DNA of 60,032 bases from Bacteroidota bacterium (GCA_013287545.1 JABDDQ010000005.1:1-60032), one strand, 5' to 3'. Counted from the stretch's first letter, positions 45,790 through 54,866 are shown. A program made the numbers and translations. The notes: generated from the letters alone by a model not told the origin.

Positions 45790-47688
45790 ATGAAACTGTA
45801 CTTAAAACGCATTTATTTTTTATTGACAAGTTACCTGCTTGCGCTTTTTATTTTAACCGATGCGCGGGTGCTTTTCTTTTTATTGAATAAAAGCAGGTTT
45901 GTAGGTGTAACAATAAGCGATTTTTTAGCCACCCTTTTTTACGGTTTGCGGTTTGATATAATAACAGCCACCATTATTAATGCCCTTTTTATTTTTTTGG
46001 TTACGTTACCTGTTTCTTTTTTTCAGTTTAAAAAGTTTAGAACTACACTTAAGGTTATTTTTATTAGTACCAATTTAATTGGTTTGGCAATTAACATGGT
46101 TGATATGGCTTATTTTCCGTATACGCTACGCCGAAGTACAGCCGAAACATTTAGCTTTTTTTTTGAGAAGAATGATGCAGGCACCCTACTCCCACTCTTT
46201 TTAAAAGAATTTTGGTATTTGTTTGTGGTTTTCTTTCTGTTTTTGTTTTTGGTAAACTGGCTGTATAAAATTATAGAGAAGAAAATATTAGCTCCTTTTG
46301 ATAAGGAAGAAAACAATGTATATGCTATTTCGGTAAAAAGTTTTAATTTCCTTCTTGTAATAGGTTTAAGCATATTAAGCATACGTGGTGGTACACAGCT
46401 TATACCCATTGGCATTATTGATGCGGGTACTTATGTAAAACCACTATGTGTGCCCATTGTACTAAACACACCTTTTTGTGTAGTTAAATCGGGTGTATTA
46501 TACACGCTTACCGAAAAAAATTACATGAGCAATGCAGAAGCAAGTAAGCTTATTAACCCCATAAAAAAGTACAATTACACGGATGCCGATTTCAAAAAGA
46601 AAAACGTAGTGATGGTTATCTTAGAAAGTTTTTCGAAAGAATTTACCAAACTGGGCAAGCGTAAAAGTTACACACCCTTTTTAGATTCCCTAATGGATAA
46701 CAGCTTTGTTTACACCAATGCTTTCTCTAATGGTAAGCGGTCTATTGAAGGCATTCCGGCTATTGTGGCCTCTATCCCTTCTTTCGATATTGATTATATA
46801 AGCACGGTTTATAGCAATGATAAAATTATGAGTTTGGCAAGCACGCTTAAAACAAAAGGTTATACATCATCTTTTTTTCATGGGGGTACAAATGGTACCA
46901 TGAATTTTAATGGCTTTTGCGGCACAGCAGGCTACGACATTTACTTTGGCAGAAATGAATATAAAAACGAAAACGATTATGATGGCAATTGGGGTATTTG
47001 GGATGAACCCTTTTTGCAACGTATGGCGCAGGAGTTAGATAAGCAGCAAGAACCCTTTATATCTACTGTGTTTACATTAAACTCACACCATCCATTTACA
47101 ATTCCTGACAAATATAAAAGTAAATTCCCCGAAGGGAAACTACCTATACAAAAATGTATAGCCTATACCGATTATGCCTTGCAGCAATTTTTTAATAGTA
47201 TAAAAAAGAGTAAATGGTTTACCAAAACCTTGTTTGTTTTTGTAGCCGACCACACAGGGCCATCAGAAGATGTTGTGTATGCCAACTCATACGGCAATTA
47301 CGAAATCCCTTTGTTTTTTTATGAGCCTGATAATTCGCTTAAAGGCAGCGATAATATAGTAGCGCAACAACTTGATATTATGCCTACTACATTAAGTATG
47401 CTAAAGTATAACGAACCATTTTTTTCGTTCGGTAATAATTTGATGGATAGCACACAAACTAAAAATCGCTTTGCTATTAATTACTTTAATAACGTGTATC
47501 AGTATTTTAATGATAGCGAAATGCTGCAATTTAATGGAGAAAAAACGAGTGGTTTTTATAATTATAGGACAGACAGCACACTTAATTACAATATGATGAA
47601 GGATTACAAACCATCTGATACTAAACTAAAAGCGTTTATACAGGCTTACACCAAGGCTGTTATTCAAAATAAATTAAGTGTTAAATAA
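45790..47688 (+). CDS. LTA synthase/sulfatase-family membrane phosphotransferase
   Basis: The 632-residue protein has about five N-terminal membrane helices followed by an extracytoplasmic alkaline-phosphatase-fold domain (from about residue 265). VVMVILESFSKEFTKLG carries the first metal ligand (Glu), and NAFSNGKRSIEGIPAI holds the nucleophile-type Ser/Thr. LNSHHPF and VFVADHTGPSE carry further metal-binding His/Asp. Gram-positive relatives make lipoteichoic acid; Bacteroidota homologues probably transfer glycerol or ethanolamine phosphate to an envelope glycan. It stands alone with its own promoter. Confidence 0.85.
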   Translation: MKLYLKRIYFLLTSYLLALFILTDARVLFFLLNKSRFVGVTISDFLATLFYGLRFDIITATIINALFIFLVTLPVSFFQFKKFRTTLKVIFISTNLIGLAINMVDMAYFPYTLRRSTAETFSFFFEKNDAGTLLPLFLKEFWYLFVVFFLFLFLVNWLYKIIEKKILAPFDKEENNVYAISVKSFNFLLVIGLSILSIRGGTQLIPIGIIDAGTYVKPLCVPIVLNTPFCVVKSGVLYTLTEKNYMSNAEASKLINPIKKYNYTDADFKKKNVVMVILESFSKEFTKLGKRKSYTPFLDSLMDNSFVYTNAFSNGKRSIEGIPAIVASIPSFDIDYISTVYSNDKIMSLASTLKTKGYTSSFFHGGTNGTMNFNGFCGTAGYDIYFGRNEYKNENDYDGNWGIWDEPFLQRMAQELDKQQEPFISTVFTLNSHHPFTIPDKYKSKFPEGKLPIQKCIAYTDYALQQFFNSIKKSKWFTKTLFVFVADHTGPSEDVVYANSYGNYEIPLFFYEPDNSLKGSDNIVAQQLDIMPTTLSMLKYNEPFFSFGNNLMDSTQTKNRFAINYFNNVYQYFNDSEMLQFNGEKTSGFYNYRTDSTLNYNMMKDYKPSDTKLKAFIQAYTKAVIQNKLSVK

Positions 47689-47701
47689 ACGCTTATATAA
47701 T

Positions 47702-47709
47702 TATCTTTG
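47702..47709 (+). promoter_or_regulatory. -7 promoter element for lhgO
   Basis: TATCTTTG matches TAnnTTTG and ends 17 nt before the lhgO ATG at 47727. Confidence 0.5.
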
Positions 47710-47726
47710 CAAAAATTAGAAACTAG

Positions 47727-48950
47727 ATGGCTCAGGAGAATCAGTTTGATGTAATTATTGTTGGTGGTGGAATTGTTGGACTTGCTACTGCCTATAAACT
47801 AAATACAAAACACCCTAACCTTAAAATTGCTGTGCTTGAAAAAGAAGCCGCCGTTGCAGCACATCAAACAGGGCATAACTCAGGGGTTATACATTCGGGC
47901 ATTTATTATAAACCGGGTTCGTACAAGGCTACTAATTGTGTTAATGGTCGTAGAGAATTGGTTGAGTTTGCTAAAGAACACAATATCCCATTCGACCTTT
48001 GCGGAAAAATTATTGTTGCTACCGAAGAGAGTGAATTAGCACACATGCACAAAGTTTTTAATAACGGTGTGGCAAATGGTGTTGAAGGCATTGAATTAAT
48101 TGATGCCAAACGAATTAAAGAGATAGAACCTTATTGCGAAGGCATTGCAGGCATTTGGGTGCCTTGTACCGGCATTATTGATTATACCGATGTGGCTAAC
48201 AAATATGTTGAACTTATACATAAAAGATTTAGCGGCAGTAAGGTGCTTACTAACCAAGAAGTAAAAAAATTTATTAACCACGAAGATAGTGTTGAAGTAC
48301 ATACACAAAATGCAAAATACACAGCTAAATATATTATAACCTGCGGTGGTTTGCAGGCAGATAGGTTAGCGAAAGCGCAAGGCAAAAAAAGTGATGCTGA
48401 AATTGTAGGTTTTAGAGGCGATTATTACGACCTTACCGAAAAAGGAATGAAAAAGGTGCGTAACCTTATTTACCCGGTGCCTAACCCTAAGTTTCCGTTT
48501 TTGGGAGTGCATTATACACGTATGATTAAAGGTGGTACCGAGTGCGGACCAAATGCTGTGTTTGTTTTTGATAGAGAGGGTTACACCAAAACTGCTTTCT
48601 CGTTAAAAGATACGTTGAATGCGTTTACATTTAGCGGTACCTGGAAATTCTTTAAAAAGCACTGGCGCTTTGGCATGGATGAGTACAGAGGTGCTTTTTC
48701 TAAGGCATATTTTTTAAACCGTTTACGCAAGCTTATACCAAGTTTAGAAGCTGATGATATTGTGGCTGCCCGTTGCGGTATACGTGCTATGGCCTTAGCA
48801 CCCGAAGGCGAAATGATTGATGATTTTAAAATTGAATATAGTCACCGTGCGGTGCATGTTATAAACTCACCCTCACCTGCTGCTACAGCATCCTTAGCCT
48901 ATGGTAACGAAATAGCCAACATGTCGTCTACCTATTTTAAGCTGAATTAG
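47727..48950 (+). CDS. lhgO: L-2-hydroxyglutarate oxidase
   Basis: FAD enzyme that oxidises L-2-hydroxyglutarate to 2-oxoglutarate. The 407-residue protein has the FAD dinucleotide loop IIVGGGIVGLATAY near residues 9-22, the HQTGHNSGVIHSGIYYKPGS segment at about 46-65 and ITCGGLQADRLA near 205, all hallmarks of LhgO/L2HGDH rather than glycerol-3-phosphate dehydrogenase. GPNAVFVFDREGY and a C-terminal GIRAMALAPEG complete the pattern. No membrane segment is present. Confidence 0.92.
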   Translation: MAQENQFDVIIVGGGIVGLATAYKLNTKHPNLKIAVLEKEAAVAAHQTGHNSGVIHSGIYYKPGSYKATNCVNGRRELVEFAKEHNIPFDLCGKIIVATEESELAHMHKVFNNGVANGVEGIELIDAKRIKEIEPYCEGIAGIWVPCTGIIDYTDVANKYVELIHKRFSGSKVLTNQEVKKFINHEDSVEVHTQNAKYTAKYIITCGGLQADRLAKAQGKKSDAEIVGFRGDYYDLTEKGMKKVRNLIYPVPNPKFPFLGVHYTRMIKGGTECGPNAVFVFDREGYTKTAFSLKDTLNAFTFSGTWKFFKKHWRFGMDEYRGAFSKAYFLNRLRKLIPSLEADDIVAARCGIRAMALAPEGEMIDDFKIEYSHRAVHVINSPSPAATASLAYGNEIANMSSTYFKLN

Positions 48951-48981
48951 TTTTTAATATTGCTTTTATAATTTGTAAAAA

Positions 48982-49012
48982 ATTGTTAAAATCAATTATT
49001 TCTATAGTTTTG
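48982..49012 (+). promoter_or_regulatory. Promoter of the secreted unknown gene (-33 and -7)
   Basis: TTG at 48983-48985 and TAGTTTTG at 49005-49012 are separated by 19 bp, close to the textbook Bacteroidota arrangement. The -7 ends 21 nt before the ATG. Confidence 0.6.
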
Positions 49013-49033
49013 TATGTATAAAAAACAAACTAT

Positions 49034-49633
49034 ATGAAAAAACTACTTACTATTTTATTATTTGCAGCAACTGCAGTTAGCGTAAAAGCACAAAACAATT
49101 ATTTACTTACTAAAACCGGAGAAAAAATTGCCATAATGAGCGATTTAAGTTTAGATGTGAATTCTGTAGGATTTAAAATAGAGAACACAGCAAAGAAAAA
49201 TGGATTTGAATGGGCTAGTTATAAAGACAAAAACTTTAAAATGCTGCAATTTGACGGCAGAGTTTTTATGGTTTTACCCGATGGTAAAAAAGAGTATATA
49301 CAAGAAATAGTTTGTTTTAATGATAAGTATATTTTAACCACTTGGTTTGTTGGCGGGTCTGATTTATTTATTAAAATTTTTGATTGGGACTTAAATTCAA
49401 TATGCAAACTAAAGCAATTATTTGCCGGAGAAAAATTTCAAAAAAATGACATTAAAGACCGTATTAAACCCTATTTTGGAGATTGCCAAAATATAATAGA
49501 TGCCATGTATAAAAACGTTGAAGATAAAAAAAGCCACATTACAGATGGCATATATGCGGTTAAATGCAATACAAACAAAACCATAAACGATTTGATTAAG
49601 AAATTTTTGGCGCTACCTGAACCGGCTAAGTAA
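49034..49633 (+). CDS. Secreted protein of unknown function
   Basis: The 199-residue protein has a clear signal peptide (KLLTILLFAATAVSVKAQ). The mature part contains LLTKTGEKIAIMSDLSLD and RVFMVLPDGKKEYIQEIV, beta-strand patterns of a small sheet domain, and ends with a helical segment. I recognise no family. It has its own promoter and no sorting-domain-like tail, so it is probably periplasmic or outer-membrane-associated. Confidence 0.75.
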   Translation: MKKLLTILLFAATAVSVKAQNNYLLTKTGEKIAIMSDLSLDVNSVGFKIENTAKKNGFEWASYKDKNFKMLQFDGRVFMVLPDGKKEYIQEIVCFNDKYILTTWFVGGSDLFIKIFDWDLNSICKLKQLFAGEKFQKNDIKDRIKPYFGDCQNIIDAMYKNVEDKKSHITDGIYAVKCNTNKTINDLIKKFLALPEPAK

Positions 49634-49668
49634 TTCTTTTAACTTTTACTACATTTAATTTATTGTTG

Positions 49669-49692
49669 GCATTTCGACCATAGGGAGAAATC
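49669..49692. repeat. Possible dispersed intergenic repeat motif
   Basis: The motif ATTTCGACCATAGGGAGAAA (core at 49671-49690) is an imperfect palindrome in the gap after the secreted gene. I recall closely related phrases scattered in intergenic DNA of other Bacteroidota, but only one copy is visible here, so the assignment as a repeat is from memory. Confidence 0.35.
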
Positions 49693-49708
49693 TTTATTTG
49701 CAAACAAA

Positions 49709-50071
49709 TCAATCCCAAATACGAATTGTTTTACCCTTTTTCTGTTTCACCGTAACGGCGCGATAGGTTATATTATAATTTGAATCTATTGCGGTCGAAT
49801 ATAAATTGTTGCCCGCCTCAATAAAAGCGTCAGTTGAATATGTAGTACTTTCTATTACATCATTGGTGGTTGGGCATGCAAGGTCAGATTCCCACATGCC
49901 TCTTCCATAAGTAGCCGCCCTAATTTTGTTTGCAGTATAGTTTATTTCTAACCAGTTAACAATAACGTTTGGCAATCCGCTCATAAACGGCTCCCATCCG
50001 CTCATTGAATTATTATGATAATAAACCCCTACATCTGTTCCAACGTACACTCCATCATTACTGCCCTTCAA
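49709..50071 (-). pseudogene. Headless fragment of a VPS10/sortilin-type surface protein
   Basis: The frame begins with TTG straight after a stop codon and has no signal peptide. It encodes the C-terminal strand of a VPS10-like propeller (DGVYVGTDVGVYYHNNSMSG, LPNVIVNWLEIN, AATYGRGMWESDL) as found in large secreted Bacteroidota proteins. A linker and KKGKTIRIWD follow, and no complete sorting domain is present. Residues before the DGVYVG point are missing. It overlaps the end of the 50058-50414 gene by 14 bp. I read it as remnant DNA left by a rearrangement. Confidence 0.6.
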
Positions 50072-50414
50072 GCTCTATTTGTAATTTCTCCATACGAATT
50101 ACACGATTTTTTTCATCAAGCAATCGAAATTTAAGATTAACAAAACCTTCAAACATTCTACCTTTTGTTGTTGCAACATAGTATATAGAGTTGCTTGGAA
50201 CATTTGTATATTTATAAATATATCCTTCATCCTCTAAATATTTTATATGCATTTGTAGTTGAGGGTCTTGCCTAAAATCCAGATTCCCTGTATCAACTCC
50301 ATTGCCATCTGTAACTAGTCGACATATCCTTTCCCAGTTTTTATCTACTGGCAAATGTCCAAAATGGTCTTTAATTTCATTTAATATTAAATCTAACTTT
50401 TCTTCTATTGTCAT
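50058..50414 (-). CDS. Small protein of unknown function
   Basis: I take the ATG at 50414 (118 residues, MTIEEKLDLILN); the longer frame from 50474 is unsupported. The sequence is soluble, with a helical N-terminus and a beta-rich second half (YKYTNVPSNSIYYVATTKGR), perhaps a winged-helix-like fold. Its stop lies at the junction with the VPS10-type fragment. No neighbour suggests a function. It is downstream of rpsA on the same strand but separated by a terminator. Confidence 0.5.
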   Translation of the reverse strand: MTIEEKLDLILNEIKDHFGHLPVDKNWERICRLVTDGNGVDTGNLDFRQDPQLQMHIKYLEDEGYIYKYTNVPSNSIYYVATTKGRMFEGFVNLKFRLLDEKNRVIRMEKLQIELEGQ

Positions 50415-50466
50415 AACCAAATTTAATAAAAAGCAATCATTGTTTATAACCAACCCTAAAAGAAAA

Positions 50467-50488
50467 AGCCGCACTTTTCAGTACGGCT
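50467..50488 (-). terminator. Terminator downstream of rpsA
   Basis: On the minus strand, arms AGCCGTACT and AGTGCGGCT (one mismatch) enclose a 4-nt loop and are followed by TTTTTCTTTT. It lies 85 bp past the rpsA stop and just ahead of the small gene at 50414. Confidence 0.7.
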
Positions 50489-50572
50489 CTTTCCTCTCAA
50501 AAAACTAAAAACCGCATGTGTTTTTAGTAAACCTTGCAGCTGGCATGCCACAAGGATTATTTTTCGGGTCGC

Positions 50573-52366
50573 TTATTTTTTAGCGTCCATTTTATCTTTC
50601 AGGTCAGATAACGCAGAGATATCACCTAATGTTGTTCTCTCTTGGGTATCTTTTACTTTTTTCACTGCTTTTTTGGTTTCTTCTTTTTCTTCAGCTTTAA
50701 CCGCTTTTTCAGCTTTTTCGTGAGCGCGTTTTTCTTCTTCGTGCGTACGAGCGTGTGATACTACGATACGTTTAGAATCTTTATTAAACTCAATCACTTT
50801 AAATTCAAGCACTTCTTCAACCTGAGCTTGTTTTTTATCAGCTTTAATTAAATGTTTGCTTGGGTTAAAACCTTCAACACCATAAGGTAAGCCAATTACA
50901 GCACCTTTATCGTTTACAGAAAGAACTGTACCGGTGTGTACTGAATCTTCGGTGAAGATAGTTTCAAATACATCCCATGGATTTTCTTCTAATTGTTTAT
51001 GACCTAATGATAAACGACGGTTTTCAGCATCAATTTCTAAAACCGATACATCCATTTTGTCGCCTACTTTAGTAAACTCCGATGGGTGCTTTATTTTTTT
51101 GCTCCAAGATAAATCAGAGATGTGTACTAAACCATCAACACCTTCTTCTAACTCAACAAATACGCCAAAGTTAGTGAAGTTACGTACGGTACCTGTGTGA
51201 CGAGAACCTTTAGGGAATTTAGTAGTGATGAACGACCAAGGATCAGGAGTTAATTGTTTAACACCTAAGCTCATTTTACGCTCTTCTCTATCTAAAGTCA
51301 ACACAACAGCTTCTACTTCTTGCCCAACTTTTAAGAAATCTTGAGCAGTACGTAAATGCTGGCTCCAGCTCATTTCACTTACGTGAATTAAACCTTCAAC
51401 ACCCGGTTGTACTTCAATAAACGCACCATAATCAGCTAAAACAACTACTTTACCTTTTACTTTATCACCAACTTTTAAGTCAGCGCTAAGTCCATCCCAA
51501 GGATGAGAAGATAATTGTTTTAAACCAAGGGCGATACGTTTTTTGTCGTCATCAAAATCAAGGATAACCACGTTGATTTTCTCATCCAATTTAACGATTT
51601 CTTCCGGATGAGAGATACGACCCCAGCTAAGGTCAGTAATGTGGATAAGACCATCAACTCCACCAAGGTCAATAAACACACCATAAGAAGTGATGTTTTT
51701 AACGGTACCTTCAAGTACTTGACCTTTTTCAAGTTTAGAGATGATATCGCGTTTTTGAGTTTCAAGTTCAGCCTCAATAAGTGCTTTATGAGATACAACA
51801 ACGTTTTTAAATTCGTTATTGATTTTTACAACTTTAAATTCCATTGTTTTACCAACGTAAACGTCGTAATCACGAATAGGTTTAACGTCAATTTGAGAGC
51901 CTGGTAAAAAGGCTTCAATGCCAAATACGTCAACAATAAGTCCGCCTTTAGTACGGCATTTAACGTATCCTTTAATAATTTCATCGGTTTCAAGTGCTTT
52001 ACAAACTTTATCCCATGAAGCAGTTGCACGTGCACGTTTGTGCGATAAAATAAGTTGTCCGCTACCATCTTCTTGTTGTTCTACAAATACCGGAATTTTG
52101 TCTCCTGCTTTTAATTCAGGATTGTATTTAAATTCGTTACGAGGAATAACACCGTCTGATTTGTAGCCAATGTTAACCACTACTTCGCGTGAGTTAACGG
52201 CTACCACAGTACCTTCAATTACTTCAAGGTTTACTACAGTTTTTAGTGTTTTTTCATACAAATCTTCAAGGCGTTGGCGGTCAGTTGCTGAGTAAGCATC
52301 TTGTTTTTTACCAACCAAGCTCCAATCGAAATCGGCAGTTGCAGTTGCATTTTGTGTTTCTGTCAT
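50573..52366 (-). CDS. rpsA: 30S ribosomal protein S1
   Basis: RNA-binding ribosomal protein that helps mRNA reach the 30S subunit. The 597-residue protein has six S1 domains in series, recognisable by repeated SYGVFIDLGGVDGLIHITDLSW-like strands, for example YGAFIEVQPGVEGLIHVSEM and FGVFVELEEGVDGLVHISDL, and ends with a Lys/Glu-rich tail. Unlike most genes in the window it has an approximately 85-nt leader with a hairpin and long-range pairing. It does not share a transcript with the unrelated APC permease upstream. Confidence 0.96.
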   Translation of the reverse strand: MTETQNATATADFDWSLVGKKQDAYSATDRQRLEDLYEKTLKTVVNLEVIEGTVVAVNSREVVVNIGYKSDGVIPRNEFKYNPELKAGDKIPVFVEQQEDGSGQLILSHKRARATASWDKVCKALETDEIIKGYVKCRTKGGLIVDVFGIEAFLPGSQIDVKPIRDYDVYVGKTMEFKVVKINNEFKNVVVSHKALIEAELETQKRDIISKLEKGQVLEGTVKNITSYGVFIDLGGVDGLIHITDLSWGRISHPEEIVKLDEKINVVILDFDDDKKRIALGLKQLSSHPWDGLSADLKVGDKVKGKVVVLADYGAFIEVQPGVEGLIHVSEMSWSQHLRTAQDFLKVGQEVEAVVLTLDREERKMSLGVKQLTPDPWSFITTKFPKGSRHTGTVRNFTNFGVFVELEEGVDGLVHISDLSWSKKIKHPSEFTKVGDKMDVSVLEIDAENRRLSLGHKQLEENPWDVFETIFTEDSVHTGTVLSVNDKGAVIGLPYGVEGFNPSKHLIKADKKQAQVEEVLEFKVIEFNKDSKRIVVSHARTHEEEKRAHEKAEKAVKAEEKEETKKAVKKVKDTQERTTLGDISALSDLKDKMDAKK

Positions 52367-52381
52367 TTTACTTTACTTGTA

Positions 52382-52405
52382 TCTGTTACTTCAAGGCGTA
52401 ACAGA
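52382..52405 (-). promoter_or_regulatory. Stem-loop in the rpsA leader (candidate autoregulatory structure)
   Basis: Minus-strand TCTGTTAC and GTAACAGA are perfect 8-nt arms around the loop GCCTTGAA, 16 nt before the rpsA ATG. The loop bases CCTTGAA are fully complementary to TTCAAGG at the very 5' end of the predicted transcript (52441-52447), so a pseudoknot or an alternative fold is possible. Confidence 0.45.
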
Positions 52406-52457
52406 GGGGTTTATAATGGTTAATTTTTAATAGCCACCTACCTTGAAAGATGGGGCA

Positions 52458-52465
52458 CAAATATA
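52458..52465 (-). promoter_or_regulatory. -7 promoter element for rpsA
   Basis: Minus-strand TATATTTG matches TAnnTTTG. It predicts a transcript start near 52453 and a leader of about 87 nt before the ATG at 52366. Confidence 0.5.
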
Positions 52466-52558
52466 CCACAAACAGATGGGCTATTAAAGCTATTTTTTTT
52501 AATTGTTTGATTTTAAGCCCGAAAAACTAAAATTTTAACATTTAGGTAAAACTGGACT

Positions 52559-53851
52559 CTACTTTCGTTTACCTAAAAAGTAGATAGGAAGCCCTGCCAG
52601 CACAATAAGTAAGCCATAAACCGAGGACTCAATTTTAGAAGTAAAGCCATAATAAAGTATCCAACCGTTGATTAACAGAAATAAGATAGGTGTAACAGGG
52701 TAACCCCATGTTTTATAGCTTAAAGAGGCGGTTGTGCTTCGTTTACGTAAAATAAACACTCCAAACACGGTAAGGGTGGTGAAAAGCGTTAGTGTAAAGC
52801 CTATCAATTCCAAGACCTGATTGAATTGGGCGGTTAAAATTAATACTACCGATACCACCGACTGAAAAATAACTGCCACATAAGGTACATTGTTTTTGTT
52901 TTTGGTAGCGAAAAAGTTAAGGGCTTTTACATCTGCCCCAATAGATGAAATTACGCGTGGCCCTGCCAGTATCATAGCACTGATAGAAGATACCAGCAAT
53001 AATGATATAACCATGCTCATTACATTGCCCATTTGCGCACCAAAAATATGCGTGGCGCTTATGTGGCCAATTTCTATTTGCCCCTTTAAATCATCAACCG
53101 GAGTTGAGTATAAAAACAACATGTTTAGCAACACGTATAAAACACTTACTATTAAAGTACCCACCAGTAAAGAGCGTGGCAGGTTTTTCTGCGGATTTTC
53201 TATTTCACCTGTAATGTAGGCAGCAGCGTTCCAACCACTATATGAATAAGAAACCCAAAACAACGAAATAGCAAAGGCTGCATTGGCAAAAATATCTTTA
53301 GCTAAATTGCCATCTGGCAAAAAAGACATAACATGTTTTGGCTCAGCAAACACAAAGCCTAAAATAATAAACAGACTAACAAATATTATTTTTAAATAAG
53401 TTGCATAACGCTGAAAAGCCGCACCCGATTTAATGTTAGTAGCATGTATAGCGGTTATAATTAGCACAACCACTAAAGCAATTGCCGTTGGGTTTATATT
53501 AGCATAAACACTGTTTACATATTTACCCAATGCCATAGATGCCAATGCTACCGGAGCCGCAAAACCTACGGTAGATGAAACCCAGCCGCTTAAAAACCCA
53601 ACCACCGGATGATATAGTTTTGAAAGATAATTATACTCTCCCCCCGATTGCGGAAAAGCCGCGCCAACTTCACCATACACTAAGGCACCACACAAAGCCA
53701 TAACACCACCAATAACCCAAAGCAACACAATGGCAAAGGCAGATTGTATGCCAAGCACCTGAAAACCTATGCTGGTAAAAACACCGGTGCCAATCATGTT
53801 GGCTACAACAATGGCAACGGCTGTGTTAAAACTAATTTTGGGTGCAGACAT
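52559..53851 (-). CDS. APC-family amino acid permease
   Basis: The 430-residue protein has about twelve hydrophobic helices and the APC superfamily N-terminal motif VANMIGTGVFTSIGFQ (residues 14-29), followed by GALVYGEVGAAFPQSGGEY. The repeated pattern matches amino acid transporters or exchangers of the LAT type. The substrate is not determined. It begins 3 bp after the M23 peptidase stop, so the two are probably cotranscribed. Confidence 0.85.
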   Translation of the reverse strand: MSAPKISFNTAVAIVVANMIGTGVFTSIGFQVLGIQSAFAIVLLWVIGGVMALCGALVYGEVGAAFPQSGGEYNYLSKLYHPVVGFLSGWVSSTVGFAAPVALASMALGKYVNSVYANINPTAIALVVVLIITAIHATNIKSGAAFQRYATYLKIIFVSLFIILGFVFAEPKHVMSFLPDGNLAKDIFANAAFAISLFWVSYSYSGWNAAAYITGEIENPQKNLPRSLLVGTLIVSVLYVLLNMLFLYSTPVDDLKGQIEIGHISATHIFGAQMGNVMSMVISLLLVSSISAMILAGPRVISSIGADVKALNFFATKNKNNVPYVAVIFQSVVSVVLILTAQFNQVLELIGFTLTLFTTLTVFGVFILRKRSTTASLSYKTWGYPVTPILFLLINGWILYYGFTSKIESSVYGLLIVLAGLPIYFLGKRK

Positions 53852-53854
53852 ATA

Positions 53855-54826
53855 TTAGTCGAACGACTGCGTTGATTGCTGTGAAAGTTGCAGCATTTGC
53901 TGATACTGCTCAGGACTTAAATCGTTATAATAAAAGTTAATTGGGTTAATTTTTTGGTTGTTTTTTATAACCTCGTAATGTAAATGCGGTGCAGTACTTA
54001 AACCTGTGCTGCCAACCAAACCAACCAGTTCGCCACGTTTAATTTTTTGTCCGGCACGCACTTTAATTTGGCTCATATGTCCGTATAAGGTTTGGTAGCC
54101 AAAACCGTGGTCAATTACTACGTGGTTGCCATAGCCTTGCATCATAGCATCAGCTGAAGCCACAACGCCATCTCCGGTAGCATAAATGGGTGTACCCTCA
54201 GCAGCAGGGAAATCCATGCCCGGGTGCATTTCTTGCGTTTTGTAAATAGGATGTGTGCGCCAACCAAAACCACCCGGCTGACGAATTAAGTTTTTAATGT
54301 TTAAAGGCATAATTGCCGGAATGGAATTAAGCATCTGCTCCTTATTGTGAGCCAGCTTAAGCACATCATCAAACGATTTTGATTGAATATAAAGCTGTTT
54401 TAAAAGCACATCCAGCTTTTTAGATGTCTCTTGCATAAGCTCGGTACTTTCAAAACCTTCTAAATCTTTATAACGCTCGCTACCGCCAAAACCCGCTTTG
54501 CGTATACTGCTTGGTATAGGCTCAGCCTCAAATATAACACGGTAAATGTTGTTATCCCTATCCTGCAAATCGGTTAAAACCGACTGAGCCAGGCTCATTT
54601 TTTGGCTTAATAAATCGTACTCAAGTTCCAGTTTCTCAATCTCACGGTGTAATTTTTTCTCTTTTGGCGAGTCTAAAAACCTATAAGCTAAAAATATGGT
54701 AATGGTAGCAAATACAGTACCCGTAGCCAAATACGATAGGAATTTCAGCCCACGTTCTTTCCACGTAGTGTGAACCTTTTCGTAAGTAAGGCTTTTGGTG
54801 TTAAACTTGTATTTTATTTTACTCAT
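53855..54826 (-). CDS. M23-family metallopeptidase with membrane anchor
   Basis: Zinc peptidase that cuts peptidoglycan cross-links, or a scaffold derived from one. I start at the ATG at 54826 (323 residues): MSKIKYKFNTKSL leads into one membrane helix (about 34-54) and a coiled-coil-like segment (EIEKLELEYDLLSQK). The catalytic domain has HPGMDFPAAEGTPI, GNHVVIDHG and HLHYEV, the Lys/Asp/His set of active LytM-type enzymes. The open frame continues upstream for 97 codons, but that part lies on the antisense of the thiolase gene. The C-terminus is Gln/Ser-rich. Confidence 0.88.
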   Translation of the reverse strand: MSKIKYKFNTKSLTYEKVHTTWKERGLKFLSYLATGTVFATITIFLAYRFLDSPKEKKLHREIEKLELEYDLLSQKMSLAQSVLTDLQDRDNNIYRVIFEAEPIPSSIRKAGFGGSERYKDLEGFESTELMQETSKKLDVLLKQLYIQSKSFDDVLKLAHNKEQMLNSIPAIMPLNIKNLIRQPGGFGWRTHPIYKTQEMHPGMDFPAAEGTPIYATGDGVVASADAMMQGYGNHVVIDHGFGYQTLYGHMSQIKVRAGQKIKRGELVGLVGSTGLSTAPHLHYEVIKNNQKINPINFYYNDLSPEQYQQMLQLSQQSTQSFD

Positions 54827-54839
54827 GTAAAAAAGCAAG

Positions 54840-54847
54840 CAAAAATA
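54840..54847 (-). promoter_or_regulatory. -7 promoter element for the M23 peptidase gene
   Basis: Minus-strand TATTTTTG matches TAnnTTTG and ends 14 nt before the ATG at 54826, supporting the shorter start. Confidence 0.5.
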
Positions 54848-54858
54848 AGAATAAAGGC

Positions 54859-54866
54859 TAAATTTG
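54859..54866 (+). promoter_or_regulatory. -7 promoter element for the thiolase gene
   Basis: TAAATTTG matches TAnnTTTG. It lies only 11 bp from the opposing -7 of the M23 gene, so the two promoters overlap. Confidence 0.5.

Noticed and set aside
52383-52404. rpsA leader hairpin as a transcription terminator
   Set aside because: It lacks a T-tract after the stem in the direction of rpsA and lies directly before the start codon, so a regulatory leader is more likely.
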